Part shown: positions 16,430-24,438 of the stretch, piece by piece
Layout: each line of letters begins with the position of its first letter
Position numbering within the stretch: the first letter of the stretch is position 1
Assembly: GCF_021732705.1 (NCBI RefSeq)
Contig: NZ_JAKFUM010000010.1
Location: 62,001-126,000 of the forward strand
Length of the DNA stretch: 64,000 nt
Direction: 5' to 3'
Origin: Nevskia sp.
Lineage (GTDB): Bacteria; Pseudomonadota; Gammaproteobacteria; Nevskiales; Nevskiaceae
Position numbers and translations under genes: made by a program
Notes under the pieces: model-generated
Database searches by the model: none
What the model was told of the DNA's origin: nothing
What the model saw: the letters and a program-made list of their open reading frames with translations, nothing else

Positions 16430-17654
16430 TCGCGTCATCCTCGTGGTGCTGGATTCCGTCGGCGTCGGCGCGGCGGCGGATGCCGCGCGCTTTGGCGATG
16501 AGGCCGCCCACACGCTGCGGCATGTCGCCGAATGGTGCCGCGATCATCAGCCGCCGTTCGCGCTGCCGAATCTCGAACGCTGGGGCCTCGGCAACATCGC
16601 GGCCGTGCCCGGCTGCGGCGCGGTGGCTGCGGCGCAGGCCGCGACCGCGCGCTTGCAGGAGCTGTCCCCCGGCAAGGACACGACGACCGGGCACTGGGAA
16701 ATGGCCGGGCATGTGCTGCAACACGAATGGCCGCTGTTTCCGCAGGGTTTCAGCACCGAGCTGATGGAGCGCTGGTGCCGGGACAACGATCTGCCCGGCT
16801 GGCTGTGCAATCGGCCGGCGTCCGGCACGGCGGTGCTCGACGAGTTCGGCGACGAGCATCGGGCATCCGGCAAGCCGATCGTCTACACCTCCGGCGACAG
16901 CGTGTTTCAGGTCGCCTGCTCGGAAGAAACCTTCGGGCTTGAGCGCCTGTACGCGATCTGCCGCTCGGCCCGTGCGCTGCTGGACCCGCTCGGCGTGGGC
17001 CGCGTGATCGCCCGGCCCTTTATCGGCACGGGCACGGGGTCGCAGGCCGGCGCCTACGTGCGCACCGAGAACCGCCGCGATTTCAGCATGCCGCCGCCGG
17101 CGCCCAATCTGCTTGATCTGCTGGTGGCGCGGCAGCATGTCGTGGCCGGCATCGGCAAGATCGAGGACATCTTCGCGCACCGCTCGGTGACGCTCGTCGA
17201 GCACACCGGCCGCAACGAGACCAGCCTTGCGGCGACGGTGGAAGTCATGGCGCGCACGGCCGGAAGCCGAGGGCTGATCTTCACCAACCTGATCGACTTC
17301 GATCAGTTGCACGGCCATCGCCGCAATCCCGGCAGCTACGGGCAGGCGCTGATCGATTTCGACGCCTTCCTGCCCACGCTCGAAGCCGCCTGCGGCCCGC
17401 GCGACCTGCTGGTGCTGACCGCCGACCACGGCAACGACCCGACGCATCCCGGCACCGATCACACCCGCGAGGACGTGCCGCTGCTGTTCTGGAGCCCGTC
17501 GGCCGCGTTCAAGGCGCAGGACTTCGGCACCGTGCCGGGCTTCACCAGCATCGCGCGGCTGACGCTCGACAGCCTCGGGCTCGACGATGCGCTGGTGCAG
17601 CTCGAAGATGCCGCGCGCAGCCCGGCGCTCGCGGCCGCGAGCGGTCTGGCATGA
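16416..17654 (+). CDS. deoB: Phosphopentomutase
   Basis: A 412-residue alkaline-phosphatase-superfamily mutase interconverting (deoxy)ribose-1-phosphate and (deoxy)ribose-5-phosphate. Metal-site segments are VILVVLDSVGVGAAADA, the phospho-Thr region GKDTTTGHWEMAGH, and LTADHGNDPTHPGTDHTRE. Length matches the family (about 407). It overlaps deoC by 14 bp at its start and deoA by 4 bp (ATGA) at its end, so it links the phosphorylase and aldolase steps in one coupled operon. Confidence 0.95.
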   Translation: MACIDRVILVVLDSVGVGAAADAARFGDEAAHTLRHVAEWCRDHQPPFALPNLERWGLGNIAAVPGCGAVAAAQAATARLQELSPGKDTTTGHWEMAGHVLQHEWPLFPQGFSTELMERWCRDNDLPGWLCNRPASGTAVLDEFGDEHRASGKPIVYTSGDSVFQVACSEETFGLERLYAICRSARALLDPLGVGRVIARPFIGTGTGSQAGAYVRTENRRDFSMPPPAPNLLDLLVARQHVVAGIGKIEDIFAHRSVTLVEHTGRNETSLAATVEVMARTAGSRGLIFTNLIDFDQLHGHRRNPGSYGQALIDFDAFLPTLEAACGPRDLLVLTADHGNDPTHPGTDHTREDVPLLFWSPSAAFKAQDFGTVPGFTSIARLTLDSLGLDDALVQLEDAARSPALAAASGLA

Positions 17655-19006
17655 CGGCCGCACCTGCGTTCCTGGTCTCGGAGCTGCTGCGGAAGAAGCG
17701 CGACGGGCTGGCACTGAACGATGACGAGATCGCCTTCCTCGTGCGCGGCTTTTCCGATGGCTCGATCCCGGACTATCAGGTCGCCGCGTGGCTGATGGCG
17801 GGCTACCTGAAGGGCTTTTCGCGCCACGAAACCCTGTTCCTGACGCGCAGCGTCAAGGAATCCGGCCGTTGCTTCGACTGGCGTGCGCTCAGCGCGAACT
17901 TCCACAACGCGGTGTTCGCCGACAAGCATTCGTCCGGCGGCGTTGGCGACAAGGTATCGCTGGTGCTGGCACCGGTCGCGGCCTGTCTCGATCTCAAGGT
18001 GCCGATGATGAGCGGCCGGGGCTTGGGCCACACCGGCGGCACGGTCGACAAGCTGGAATCGATTCCCGGCTTCACCATGCAGCCGAGCGAACGGCAAATG
18101 GTGGAATGGCTGGATCGCACCGGCGTCTGCCTGACCGCGCAATCGCACGACCTGTGCCCGGCCGACCGCAAGCTCTACCACCTGCGCGATGTCACCGCGA
18201 CCATCGACAGCGTGCCGCTGATCACGGCGAGCATCGTGTCGAAGAAGTGGGCGGAAGGGGTGGACGTGGTGGTCTATGACGTGAAGTGCGGCGAGGCCGC
18301 GTTCATGACCGACCTGCCGCAGGCGCGGGCGCTGGGCCGTTCGCTGGTCGATGCCACCGCCGGTGCCGGCATCCGCGCGCTGGCCTGCGTCACGCGCATG
18401 GACGAACCGCTCGGCAGCATGATCGGCAACGCCAATGAAGTGACCGAATGCCTGTGGATGCTGCGCGACGACTACCCGAGCGCGAACCATCGCCGGCTCG
18501 CAGCACCACTGCTGGAATTGTCGCTGCGGCTGGCGGCGGAGATGGCCGTGCTCGGCGGCACGCGCGGCACGATGGCGCAGGCGATCAGCGATGCGCGGGC
18601 GGCGATCACGTCGGGCCGCGCGCTGCAGGTGTTCATGGACATCGCCCGCAACCAGGGCGCGGTGGCCAGCTGGGAAAGCCGGCTGCCGCAGGCGGCGGTG
18701 ACGCGTGTCGTGAAGGCGACGCGCAGCGGCACGATCACGCACATCCACGCGCGCCGGCTCGGGCTGGCCGGCATCCGCATGGGCGCGGGCCGCGCGACCG
18801 CGGAAAGCCGGATCGACGTGGCCGTCGGCATCGAGATGCTGGTGCGGCCGGGCGACGTCGTCGCGAACGGCGACGCGCTGATGCGGCTGCATCTGCAGGC
18901 CGGCCAGACGGTGGAGATCGAGCCCGAGATCGAGCGGATCTTCGGCTTTGATGATCCGTCCGGACCGCCGGTGTCGGAACTGCTGATCGAGCGGATCACG
19001 GCCTGA
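17651..19006 (+). CDS. deoA: Thymidine phosphorylase
   Basis: A 451-residue pyrimidine nucleoside phosphorylase that releases thymine and deoxyribose-1-phosphate. The family signature is SGRGLGHTGGTVDKLESIPG near residues 118-137, preceded by the phosphate-binding KHSSGGVGDKVSL. Length is close to E. coli DeoA (440). It starts within the deoB stop codon. With deoB and deoC it completes a route from thymidine to central metabolism. No deoR-type regulator, cdd or deoD is adjacent. Confidence 0.95.
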   Translation: MTAAPAFLVSELLRKKRDGLALNDDEIAFLVRGFSDGSIPDYQVAAWLMAGYLKGFSRHETLFLTRSVKESGRCFDWRALSANFHNAVFADKHSSGGVGDKVSLVLAPVAACLDLKVPMMSGRGLGHTGGTVDKLESIPGFTMQPSERQMVEWLDRTGVCLTAQSHDLCPADRKLYHLRDVTATIDSVPLITASIVSKKWAEGVDVVVYDVKCGEAAFMTDLPQARALGRSLVDATAGAGIRALACVTRMDEPLGSMIGNANEVTECLWMLRDDYPSANHRRLAAPLLELSLRLAAEMAVLGGTRGTMAQAISDARAAITSGRALQVFMDIARNQGAVASWESRLPQAAVTRVVKATRSGTITHIHARRLGLAGIRMGAGRATAESRIDVAVGIEMLVRPGDVVANGDALMRLHLQAGQTVEIEPEIERIFGFDDPSGPPVSELLIERITA

Positions 19007-19274
19007 CCGGACGAGGACCGGGACGAGGCTGCAGACGCGGATGGCGGCCGCGGCCAGCCGCTGGCGATTGATCGTCGTCCATGGTCCCGGCGCCGTCGCG
19101 GTGTAAAACCCCGATGGAGCCCGTCCCGTCCACGGCCACGCGCCGTCGACGGTTGTGATGCAGCGCTCATTGCGGGTCGCGATCGCCCTGTCTGTGTTTC
19201 ATCGTCCGTTCCTACTATCAACTGGCAGCCGTGGCGGTTGCGCGAGCCGTGAGTGATCAGACTGGGAGACGACG

Positions 19275-19994
19275 ATGAATCCGTTAAACGCATTGAATCA
19301 GTTGCAGGCGAATCCCGATCACTTCTTCCGCTACTACCCGATCCGCATCGCTGGCGCCTCGGCACCGTGGGTGCCGGGCGCGGCCAACCTCAAGCCGTTC
19401 TACCTCGCCAAGAAAGGGGCCGGCCATGCCGGACAGATTGGCGGGCAGGTTCGAAAGGAGGGTCATTACGGCGCAACGCGACCGGGCTTCCTGCACACGA
19501 AGGAGATTTCGAGCTTCTTCCTGCAGGAGGGCGTGATGCCCAACAGCACCGGGCCGTTTCAGACCCTCGGCGTGCCGATGGTGAATTACAACTCAATGTT
19601 GTATGGCTGCCCGAATCTGGCCGGCAACATCGGGGCGATGCCGCACTATGTGGTCGACCACTCGGCCAACCTGATGACGACGGGACAACTGTCCGGCTGC
19701 ACTTTCGCGTGGATCACGCAGGGTGCAGATCTGTGGTGCATCCATGTCCAGCCGAAGGACGGAATCGTCGGCACCGTGCTGCATACGCAACTGGACGTGA
19801 ACGGCCATTTCGCGGCCGCGGCCGGTGTGCCGCTGCAGACCTTTGGCCCCAACGACTACCACGGCGCTCGCGCCACCGTGATCGGCGTCCGGCATGCCGG
19901 CGCCTGGCGGCTCTACGCACAGACCTCGATCGACATGTTCTCGACCATCAGCGGCGCGTGGCGCCTGCATCCCGGGCCGGTGGTCGCGCTGTAG
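19275..19994 (+). CDS. Putative CNF1/BLF1-like glutamine deamidase-fold protein
   Basis: A 239-residue protein with no obvious signal peptide; GGGAGA lies five bases before the ATG. The central segment LMTTGQLSGCTFAW then LWCIHVQP contains Thr136, Cys142 in LSGC and His157. Burkholderia lethal factor 1 has the same Thr-x5-Cys within LSGC, with His 12 residues on; CNF1 has LSGC with its His 15 residues on, as here. These toxins deamidate a Gln in eIF4A or Rho GTPases. The later segment ATVIGVRHAGAWRLYAQ would form a following strand pair. The match is by motif and spacing, not overall identity. It is a single gene with no immunity or secretion gene beside it. Confidence 0.45.
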   Translation: MNPLNALNQLQANPDHFFRYYPIRIAGASAPWVPGAANLKPFYLAKKGAGHAGQIGGQVRKEGHYGATRPGFLHTKEISSFFLQEGVMPNSTGPFQTLGVPMVNYNSMLYGCPNLAGNIGAMPHYVVDHSANLMTTGQLSGCTFAWITQGADLWCIHVQPKDGIVGTVLHTQLDVNGHFAAAAGVPLQTFGPNDYHGARATVIGVRHAGAWRLYAQTSIDMFSTISGAWRLHPGPVVAL

Positions 19995-20036
19995 CAGCAC
20001 CGCACCGCCGCGCGCGCCGAAGCGATCAGCGATCGA

Positions 20037-20240
20037 TCAGCCTTCGTCCGGCGAATCAGCGCTGCCATCCGGCAGCCCGCGCCCGATCGCGTTGCGGATG
20101 AACTGGCGGCCGTAATGACGGTTGCGCCGGTTCTTCTTGGCATCGGCGCGCTGCTCGTTGCGCTTGTCGACGATGATTTCGTCGAGACGGCTCAGGTCGT
20201 CGAGGCTCTTCAGATCGTTCGGGGAATTGCGCTTCGGCAT
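20037..20240 (-). CDS. Small basic conserved-looking protein of unknown function
   Basis: A 67-residue protein, MPKRNSPNDLKSLDDLSRLD at the start, then a strongly basic run KRNEQRADAKKNRRNRHYGR and an acidic tail. It is probably cytoplasmic and could bind nucleic acid. The codon pattern agrees with a real gene and it fills the gap between two annotated genes on a coherent strand. I do not recognise a function and no clear Shine-Dalgarno is seen. Confidence 0.5.
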   Translation of the reverse strand: MPKRNSPNDLKSLDDLSRLDEIIVDKRNEQRADAKKNRRNRHYGRQFIRNAIGRGLPDGSADSPDEG

Positions 20241-20412
20241 GACGGATTCGGGGCCAGCGCGGATGGTGCCGCGCGCGGTGATCGTAGCGTGTCGATCGCT
20301 CCGGAAGTGCTCGCGATGGCGTTCGCCGGCAGTCGTTCACGGTGGCCGCCGCTGATTCTCCTGGGCGTGGTGGACAGGGCCGTGGCCGCTGCCGATGAAG
20401 GTTGCCCAACCC

Positions 20413-21108
20413 TCAGCCGATGCGCTGGAACCAGGCGGCGATCTGCGCCTTCGGCAGCGCGGCGATCTCGGGCGGGCGCTCCGCCTCGCAGCGGCTGCAG
20501 CGACACAGGAAGCGGAAGTCCTTCAGCAGCTGCGCGTTGCGCGCGAACCAGTCGAGCGCGAGGAACGAATCGTCGCCGAGATAGTTCCAGCAGATCGCAG
20601 TGCCGGGCGCGATCGGACGGGTCGCGATCAGCAGTTCCAGCAACGGCTGGCCTTCGCTGGCGCCGAGGCGCGCGTTCGGGTCGCAGGAGTGATTCGAGCG
20701 GCTGACGATCGGCCACAGGCCGTAGCCGATCACGCCGCCCTGCGCGTAGCGGATGTTGTTCGCGGCAACGCGGTGATAGAGCTGCGTGAGCTTCTTCGGA
20801 TTGCGCCGGTAGACCGCGGCGTAGTGCGCGAGCCGTTCGGTCTCGCGCCCGCTCAGCGTCCAGACGCCGAGCTTGAGGTCCGCCGCACGGTCATGCGCCT
20901 CGCGGTCCTGCGTCGCGAGGATCGATTCCAGCAGCAGCAGCGCGCCGTCGTCTTCCTCGTGCGGCTGGACCTCGACGAAGGCGATCGGATATTCGGCGAC
21001 GAGCACCGCGCCGGGCTCGATGGCAGCGGCCGCCAGCAGTTGCCGTTCCTCGCCCCAGCGTTCGATGCGAACCAGCTCGGCGTAGGCGGCAGGCAGTGAC
21101 ACCGTCAT
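20413..21108 (-). CDS. SET-domain (SMYD-like) protein lysine methyltransferase
   Basis: A 231-residue protein with the SET fold signature of eukaryotic SMYD-type methyltransferases: SNHSCDPNA (139-146, the NHSC S-adenosylmethionine/catalytic knot), CWNYLGDD with the catalytic Tyr176, and a post-SET cysteine cluster FLCRCSRC (Cys202, 204, 207) that normally holds zinc with the Cys of NHSC. The MYND finger of SMYD proteins is absent. Targets in bacteria are unknown. It stands alone and is convergent with nothing obvious. Sporadic bacterial SET proteins are usually explained by transfer from eukaryotes or as host-directed effectors. Confidence 0.75.
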   Translation of the reverse strand: MTVSLPAAYAELVRIERWGEERQLLAAAAIEPGAVLVAEYPIAFVEVQPHEEDDGALLLLESILATQDREAHDRAADLKLGVWTLSGRETERLAHYAAVYRRNPKKLTQLYHRVAANNIRYAQGGVIGYGLWPIVSRSNHSCDPNARLGASEGQPLLELLIATRPIAPGTAICWNYLGDDSFLALDWFARNAQLLKDFRFLCRCSRCEAERPPEIAALPKAQIAAWFQRIG

Positions 21109-21218
21109 CGCGGCGTTCTCGTCGTGCGGTTGGACATCCGGCAGGCCCCTCCCGAGGCAGGCAATCCGGCGACGCGCAGTCTAACGAGCGCGTGCCCCGC
21201 CCGGCAGTGGCGCGGCGA

Positions 21219-22322
21219 TCAGGCCGAGCGCGCCGCCAGCCAGTCGCCGACCAGCGGCCAGACCGTGGTCGGGGCCTGATTGCCCGACACGATGGCCATG
21301 TGGCCGCCGGGCACGACCTCGACCTTGACGTCGCGGCTGGCGACGAACTTCAGCAGCGCCCGGGTGCAGGTCGGCGTGACGATCGGATCGCCGCGCCCGG
21401 CGACCAGCAGCAGGTTCGCCCGGATCGCCGAGAGGTGGGCATCGCTGCCCGGAATCGGCAGGCGGCCGGCGGCCAGCACGTTGTCGGCCCACAGGTACTG
21501 CACGGTGTCCTGAATGACGCCGCCCGGGTAGGCCACCATGTCGTCGAGGAAAGCGGCATGGGTGGCGTGCGCGGCGACCTTTTCGCGGTCGTGCAGCTCG
21601 GTCAGCAGATCGAGATACGGCCGCAGGCTGGCGGCGGGCGCGGTGAGCTTGTACAGCGCGCTGTTGAACCAGCCCGGCGCGCGCCACAGCCGCGGCGGCG
21701 TGGCATGCGGGCGCAGCGCGCGCACCTTGCCCAGCCCGCGGATCACACGGCTCAGGCGCTGGTGCTGGCGGCCGATCGCGCCGTTGTCGTGGTAGTCGCA
21801 CGGCGCGCCGAGCAGCACGAGGTTGCGGATGTCGGCGTCGCCGCTCCACGCCGTGTAGCCGTACGCGAACAGCCCGCCGAAGCTCCAGCCATGCAGGCTC
21901 AGCGTCCGCGTGCCGGCATGCGCCCGCACCTGGGCGAGCAGGGCCGGCATGAATTCGGTGATGTAGGTCTTGAGCCGCCAGTGATCGTGCGCAGCGTCCG
22001 GGCGGCCCCAGTCGATCAGGTAGACCTTGCAACCGCGCGCCAGCAGGTCACGAACGAGACTGCGCTCCGGAAACAGGTCGTAGATGGTCATGTTGACAGC
22101 GAGCGGCGCCACCAGCACCACCGGCACCGCGTGCACCGGCGTGGCCGTCGGCGTGTAGCAGCGCAGCTGGATGATGTCCTGCGTGTGGATGACCTCGAAC
22201 GGCGTCTGCCCGGACTGCACCAGCGTGTCGGCGGCGAACAGGCGATCGCGCAGGTTGTTCAGGCGTCGGGCGGCACCCCGCGCGGCACGGGCCGGCGAGC
22301 GAAGACGGGCGGTCACGGACAT
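21219..22322 (-). CDS. PhaC-like alpha/beta hydrolase (class III PHA synthase-like, Ser nucleophile)
   Basis: A 367-residue protein started at MSVTARLRS. It follows the PhaC layout: VPVVLVAPLAVNMTIYDL, RSLVRDLLARGCKVYLIDWG, then the nucleophile elbow LSLHGWSFGG, an Asp in AGRGDPIVT and a His in GGHMAIV. Class III PHA synthases have Cys (G-x-C-x-G) at the elbow; here it is Ser147 (GWSFG), the lipase-type residue. It may therefore be a hydrolase, or a synthase variant, acting on hydroxyacyl thioesters or polyesters. No phaE, phaB or phasin gene lies beside it. Confidence 0.7.
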   Translation of the reverse strand: MSVTARLRSPARAARGAARRLNNLRDRLFAADTLVQSGQTPFEVIHTQDIIQLRCYTPTATPVHAVPVVLVAPLAVNMTIYDLFPERSLVRDLLARGCKVYLIDWGRPDAAHDHWRLKTYITEFMPALLAQVRAHAGTRTLSLHGWSFGGLFAYGYTAWSGDADIRNLVLLGAPCDYHDNGAIGRQHQRLSRVIRGLGKVRALRPHATPPRLWRAPGWFNSALYKLTAPAASLRPYLDLLTELHDREKVAAHATHAAFLDDMVAYPGGVIQDTVQYLWADNVLAAGRLPIPGSDAHLSAIRANLLLVAGRGDPIVTPTCTRALLKFVASRDVKVEVVPGGHMAIVSGNQAPTTVWPLVGDWLAARSA

Positions 22323-22686
22323 CGGCAAGCAGTCTCGACAGGGGCCTTGCGGCCGTGGGATTTCGGGCGGGCGCGCAGCCCGGCGCAGGGTCGCGGCGGG
22401 CAAGCCGGTTTTTGCGCGGCCGCAGTGTGCACGATCGTTCACTCGCTGCCCACTGCCGCCGAGCGTCGACTGCTCACGGATCGATCGTCGTCCGATGACC
22501 GCGATTCGCTGCGGCCACCAACGACGCGACGAACCGCGTCGCGCCGCCCGCGCCGGCCGACATTGGCGCGCGATCGGCATCGGGAACTCGGTCACGAACG
22601 GTGGACGCAATCGGTTGCAATGAGAACAATCGTTCACTAAATTGAACACAGGATTATTCAGCCCGTCCACCGCAGGGAGTTTCGAC
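22323..22686. other. Divergent intergenic region
   Basis: About 360 bp separate the PhaC-like gene (-) and the DDRY-repeat protein gene (+). The last 70 bp are AT-richer, with AGGGAG (22673-22678) as the likely ribosome site of the right gene. The word ATCGTTCACT recurs near 22434 and 22629, preceded by CACG and AACA respectively, and may be an operator. No gene is seen. Confidence 0.4.
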
Positions 22687-23268
22687 ATGGCGATATCGCG
22701 CGTTCCGCTGTACTTGCTGACCTCCACCGTGCTGGCCGCCGTGTCGGCGTTGCCGGCGACCGCGCAGCAGGCCCGCGCCTCGGTCGGCGTCAACGTCGAC
22801 GTCGAAGTCGGAGATCGCGACGGTCGACGACACGACGACCGCTATTACGGACGCCACGACGACCGCTATGACGATCGCTATGACGATCGCTATGACGATC
22901 GCTATGGCGGGCGCTACGACGATCGCTATGACGACCGGGGTCCCGGTCGTCGGCCCGGACTGGTCGGCGGCATCATCGGCGGCGCGCTGGGCGTGGCGGA
23001 CACCGCGACGCGCGGCGCCCTCGGCGTGGCGGGCGATGCGACGCGTGGCGGGCTCGGCCTTGCCCGCGACGTCACCCGCGGCAGCCTCGGCATCGCCCGG
23101 GACGCCACGCACGGCGCGCTGGACACCGCCGGTGGCGTCGTCCGCGGCACGACCCGCGGCGGCGTGAATGTCGGTGTCGACGCCCGCGTCAACGCCAGCG
23201 CCGGCAATGCGCGCCGCCCGGCACCGGCGCCGCGCCGTCGCGACGACTCGCGCGACGACCGCCGCTAG
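22687..23268 (+). CDS. Secreted repeat protein with DDRY and GVAxDATRG repeats
   Basis: A 193-residue exported protein with a signal peptide (MAISRVPLYLLTSTVLAAVS, cleavage after about residue 27, ALPATAQQA). The mature part has three blocks: a VGVNVDVEVGD strand-like start, an Asp/Arg/Tyr-rich tandem repeat (DDRY units), and about six copies of an 11-residue motif of the type GVAGDATRGGL. The tail is Arg/Asp-rich. Length is likely variable between strains because of the repeats. The acidic-basic DDRY repeat could bind metal or surface polymers. Function unknown. Confidence 0.7.
   Translation: MAISRVPLYLLTSTVLAAVSALPATAQQARASVGVNVDVEVGDRDGRRHDDRYYGRHDDRYDDRYDDRYDDRYGGRYDDRYDDRGPGRRPGLVGGIIGGALGVADTATRGALGVAGDATRGGLGLARDVTRGSLGIARDATHGALDTAGGVVRGTTRGGVNVGVDARVNASAGNARRPAPAPRRRDDSRDDRR
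22864..22935 (+). repeat. 12-bp tandem repeat encoding DDRY/DRYD units
   Basis: Six consecutive 12-bp units based on CGCTATGACGAT: three identical (22864-22899), then CGCTATGGCGGG, CGCTACGACGAT and CGCTATGACGAC. It lies in frame, so copy-number change would alter protein length without a frameshift. Confidence 0.9.
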
Positions 23269-23333
23269 ACCGCGGACTCACCTTGGTCCGGTCGCCGCCG
23301 GGCAGCACGCTGCGGCGGCGATGCCCGTCGCGA

Positions 23334-24209
23334 TCAGGCCGGCTTCTTCAGCTTGTCGAGCGTGCCGGTCTCGAAATCGCTGGCGTCGTGACGCTCGTGC
23401 AACTGTGACGAGGCCTCGCCCCACAGGCGGTTGACCATGCGGCCGCGCTGCGAGGCCGGGCGCTCGTTGATCTGATCGGCCCAGCGCACGACGTGGCGAT
23501 ACTCCTGGACCTGCAGGAACTCGGCGGCGTCGTACAGCAGGCCCTTGACCAGCGCGCCGTACCACGGCCACGTGGCGATGTCGGCGATGCTGTATTCGTC
23601 GCCGGCGAGATAGGCATTCGTGGCCAGATGCCGGTCGAGCACGTCGAGCTGGCGCTTGACTTCCATCGTGAAGCGATCGATCGCGTACTCGATCTTGAAC
23701 GGCGCATAGGCGTAGAAATGCCCGAAGCCGCCGCCGAGATACGGCGCGCTGCCCATCTGCCAGAACAGCCAGTTCAGCGCCTGCGCGCGAGCCGCCGGGT
23801 CCTTCGGCAGCAGCGCCCCGAACTTCTCGGCGAGATACAGCAGGATCGCGCCGGATTCGAACAGGCGGGTCGGCGTCGGCGTGCTGTGGTCCATCAGCGC
23901 CGGAATCTTGGAATTCGGGTTGACGTCGACGAAGCCGCTGCCGAACTGATCCCCCTCGGTGATGCGGATCGGCCAGGCGTCGTACTCCGCACCCGCATGG
24001 CCGAGTGCCAGCAGTTCCTCGAGCATCACCGTGACCTTGACGCCGTTCGGCGTGGCCAGCGAATACAGCTGCAGCGGATGCCGGCCGACCGGCAGCACCT
24101 GCTCCTTCGTCGCGCCGGCAATCGGACGATTGATGTTGGCGAACTGGCCGCCGTTGGGGCTTTGCCAGGTCCAGATCTTCGGCGGCTTGTAGGTCGGGGT
24201 ATCGGACAT
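23334..24209 (-). CDS. yghU: YghU-type glutathione S-transferase / disulfide-bond reductase
   Basis: A 291-residue GST of the Nu class. Started at MSDTPTYKPPKIWTWQSPNG, which with QFANINRPIAG is the distinctive YghU N-terminal extension. The thioredoxin-like domain (LQLYSLATPNGVKVTVMLEEL, then IPALMD and ESGAILLYLAEKF) is followed by an all-helical domain. E. coli YghU has disulfide-bond reductase and weak peroxide activity with two bound glutathiones. It is transcribed alone, and the length matches the family (288). Confidence 0.93.
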   Translation of the reverse strand: MSDTPTYKPPKIWTWQSPNGGQFANINRPIAGATKEQVLPVGRHPLQLYSLATPNGVKVTVMLEELLALGHAGAEYDAWPIRITEGDQFGSGFVDVNPNSKIPALMDHSTPTPTRLFESGAILLYLAEKFGALLPKDPAARAQALNWLFWQMGSAPYLGGGFGHFYAYAPFKIEYAIDRFTMEVKRQLDVLDRHLATNAYLAGDEYSIADIATWPWYGALVKGLLYDAAEFLQVQEYRHVVRWADQINERPASQRGRMVNRLWGEASSQLHERHDASDFETGTLDKLKKPA

Positions 24210-24438
24210 GGCGGGGCTCGGTGGATGCGGATGCAAGGGACAGACGGGAAGACGGCGCACGACACGGACGTGCCGGGTGCGAGGGATGGACCCTGCCCGG
24301 CTCGCCGAGTTCGATCGACGCGAGGTGCCGAGGGTGCCCCGGCACGGCCGCCCCAGCAAGCCGGTGGCGACCGCGGTCAACGCCGCGCGGCGTCGATCTG
24401 CACGCCGGCGCGATCCGCGGCGCTCGGTCAGCCGCTGC

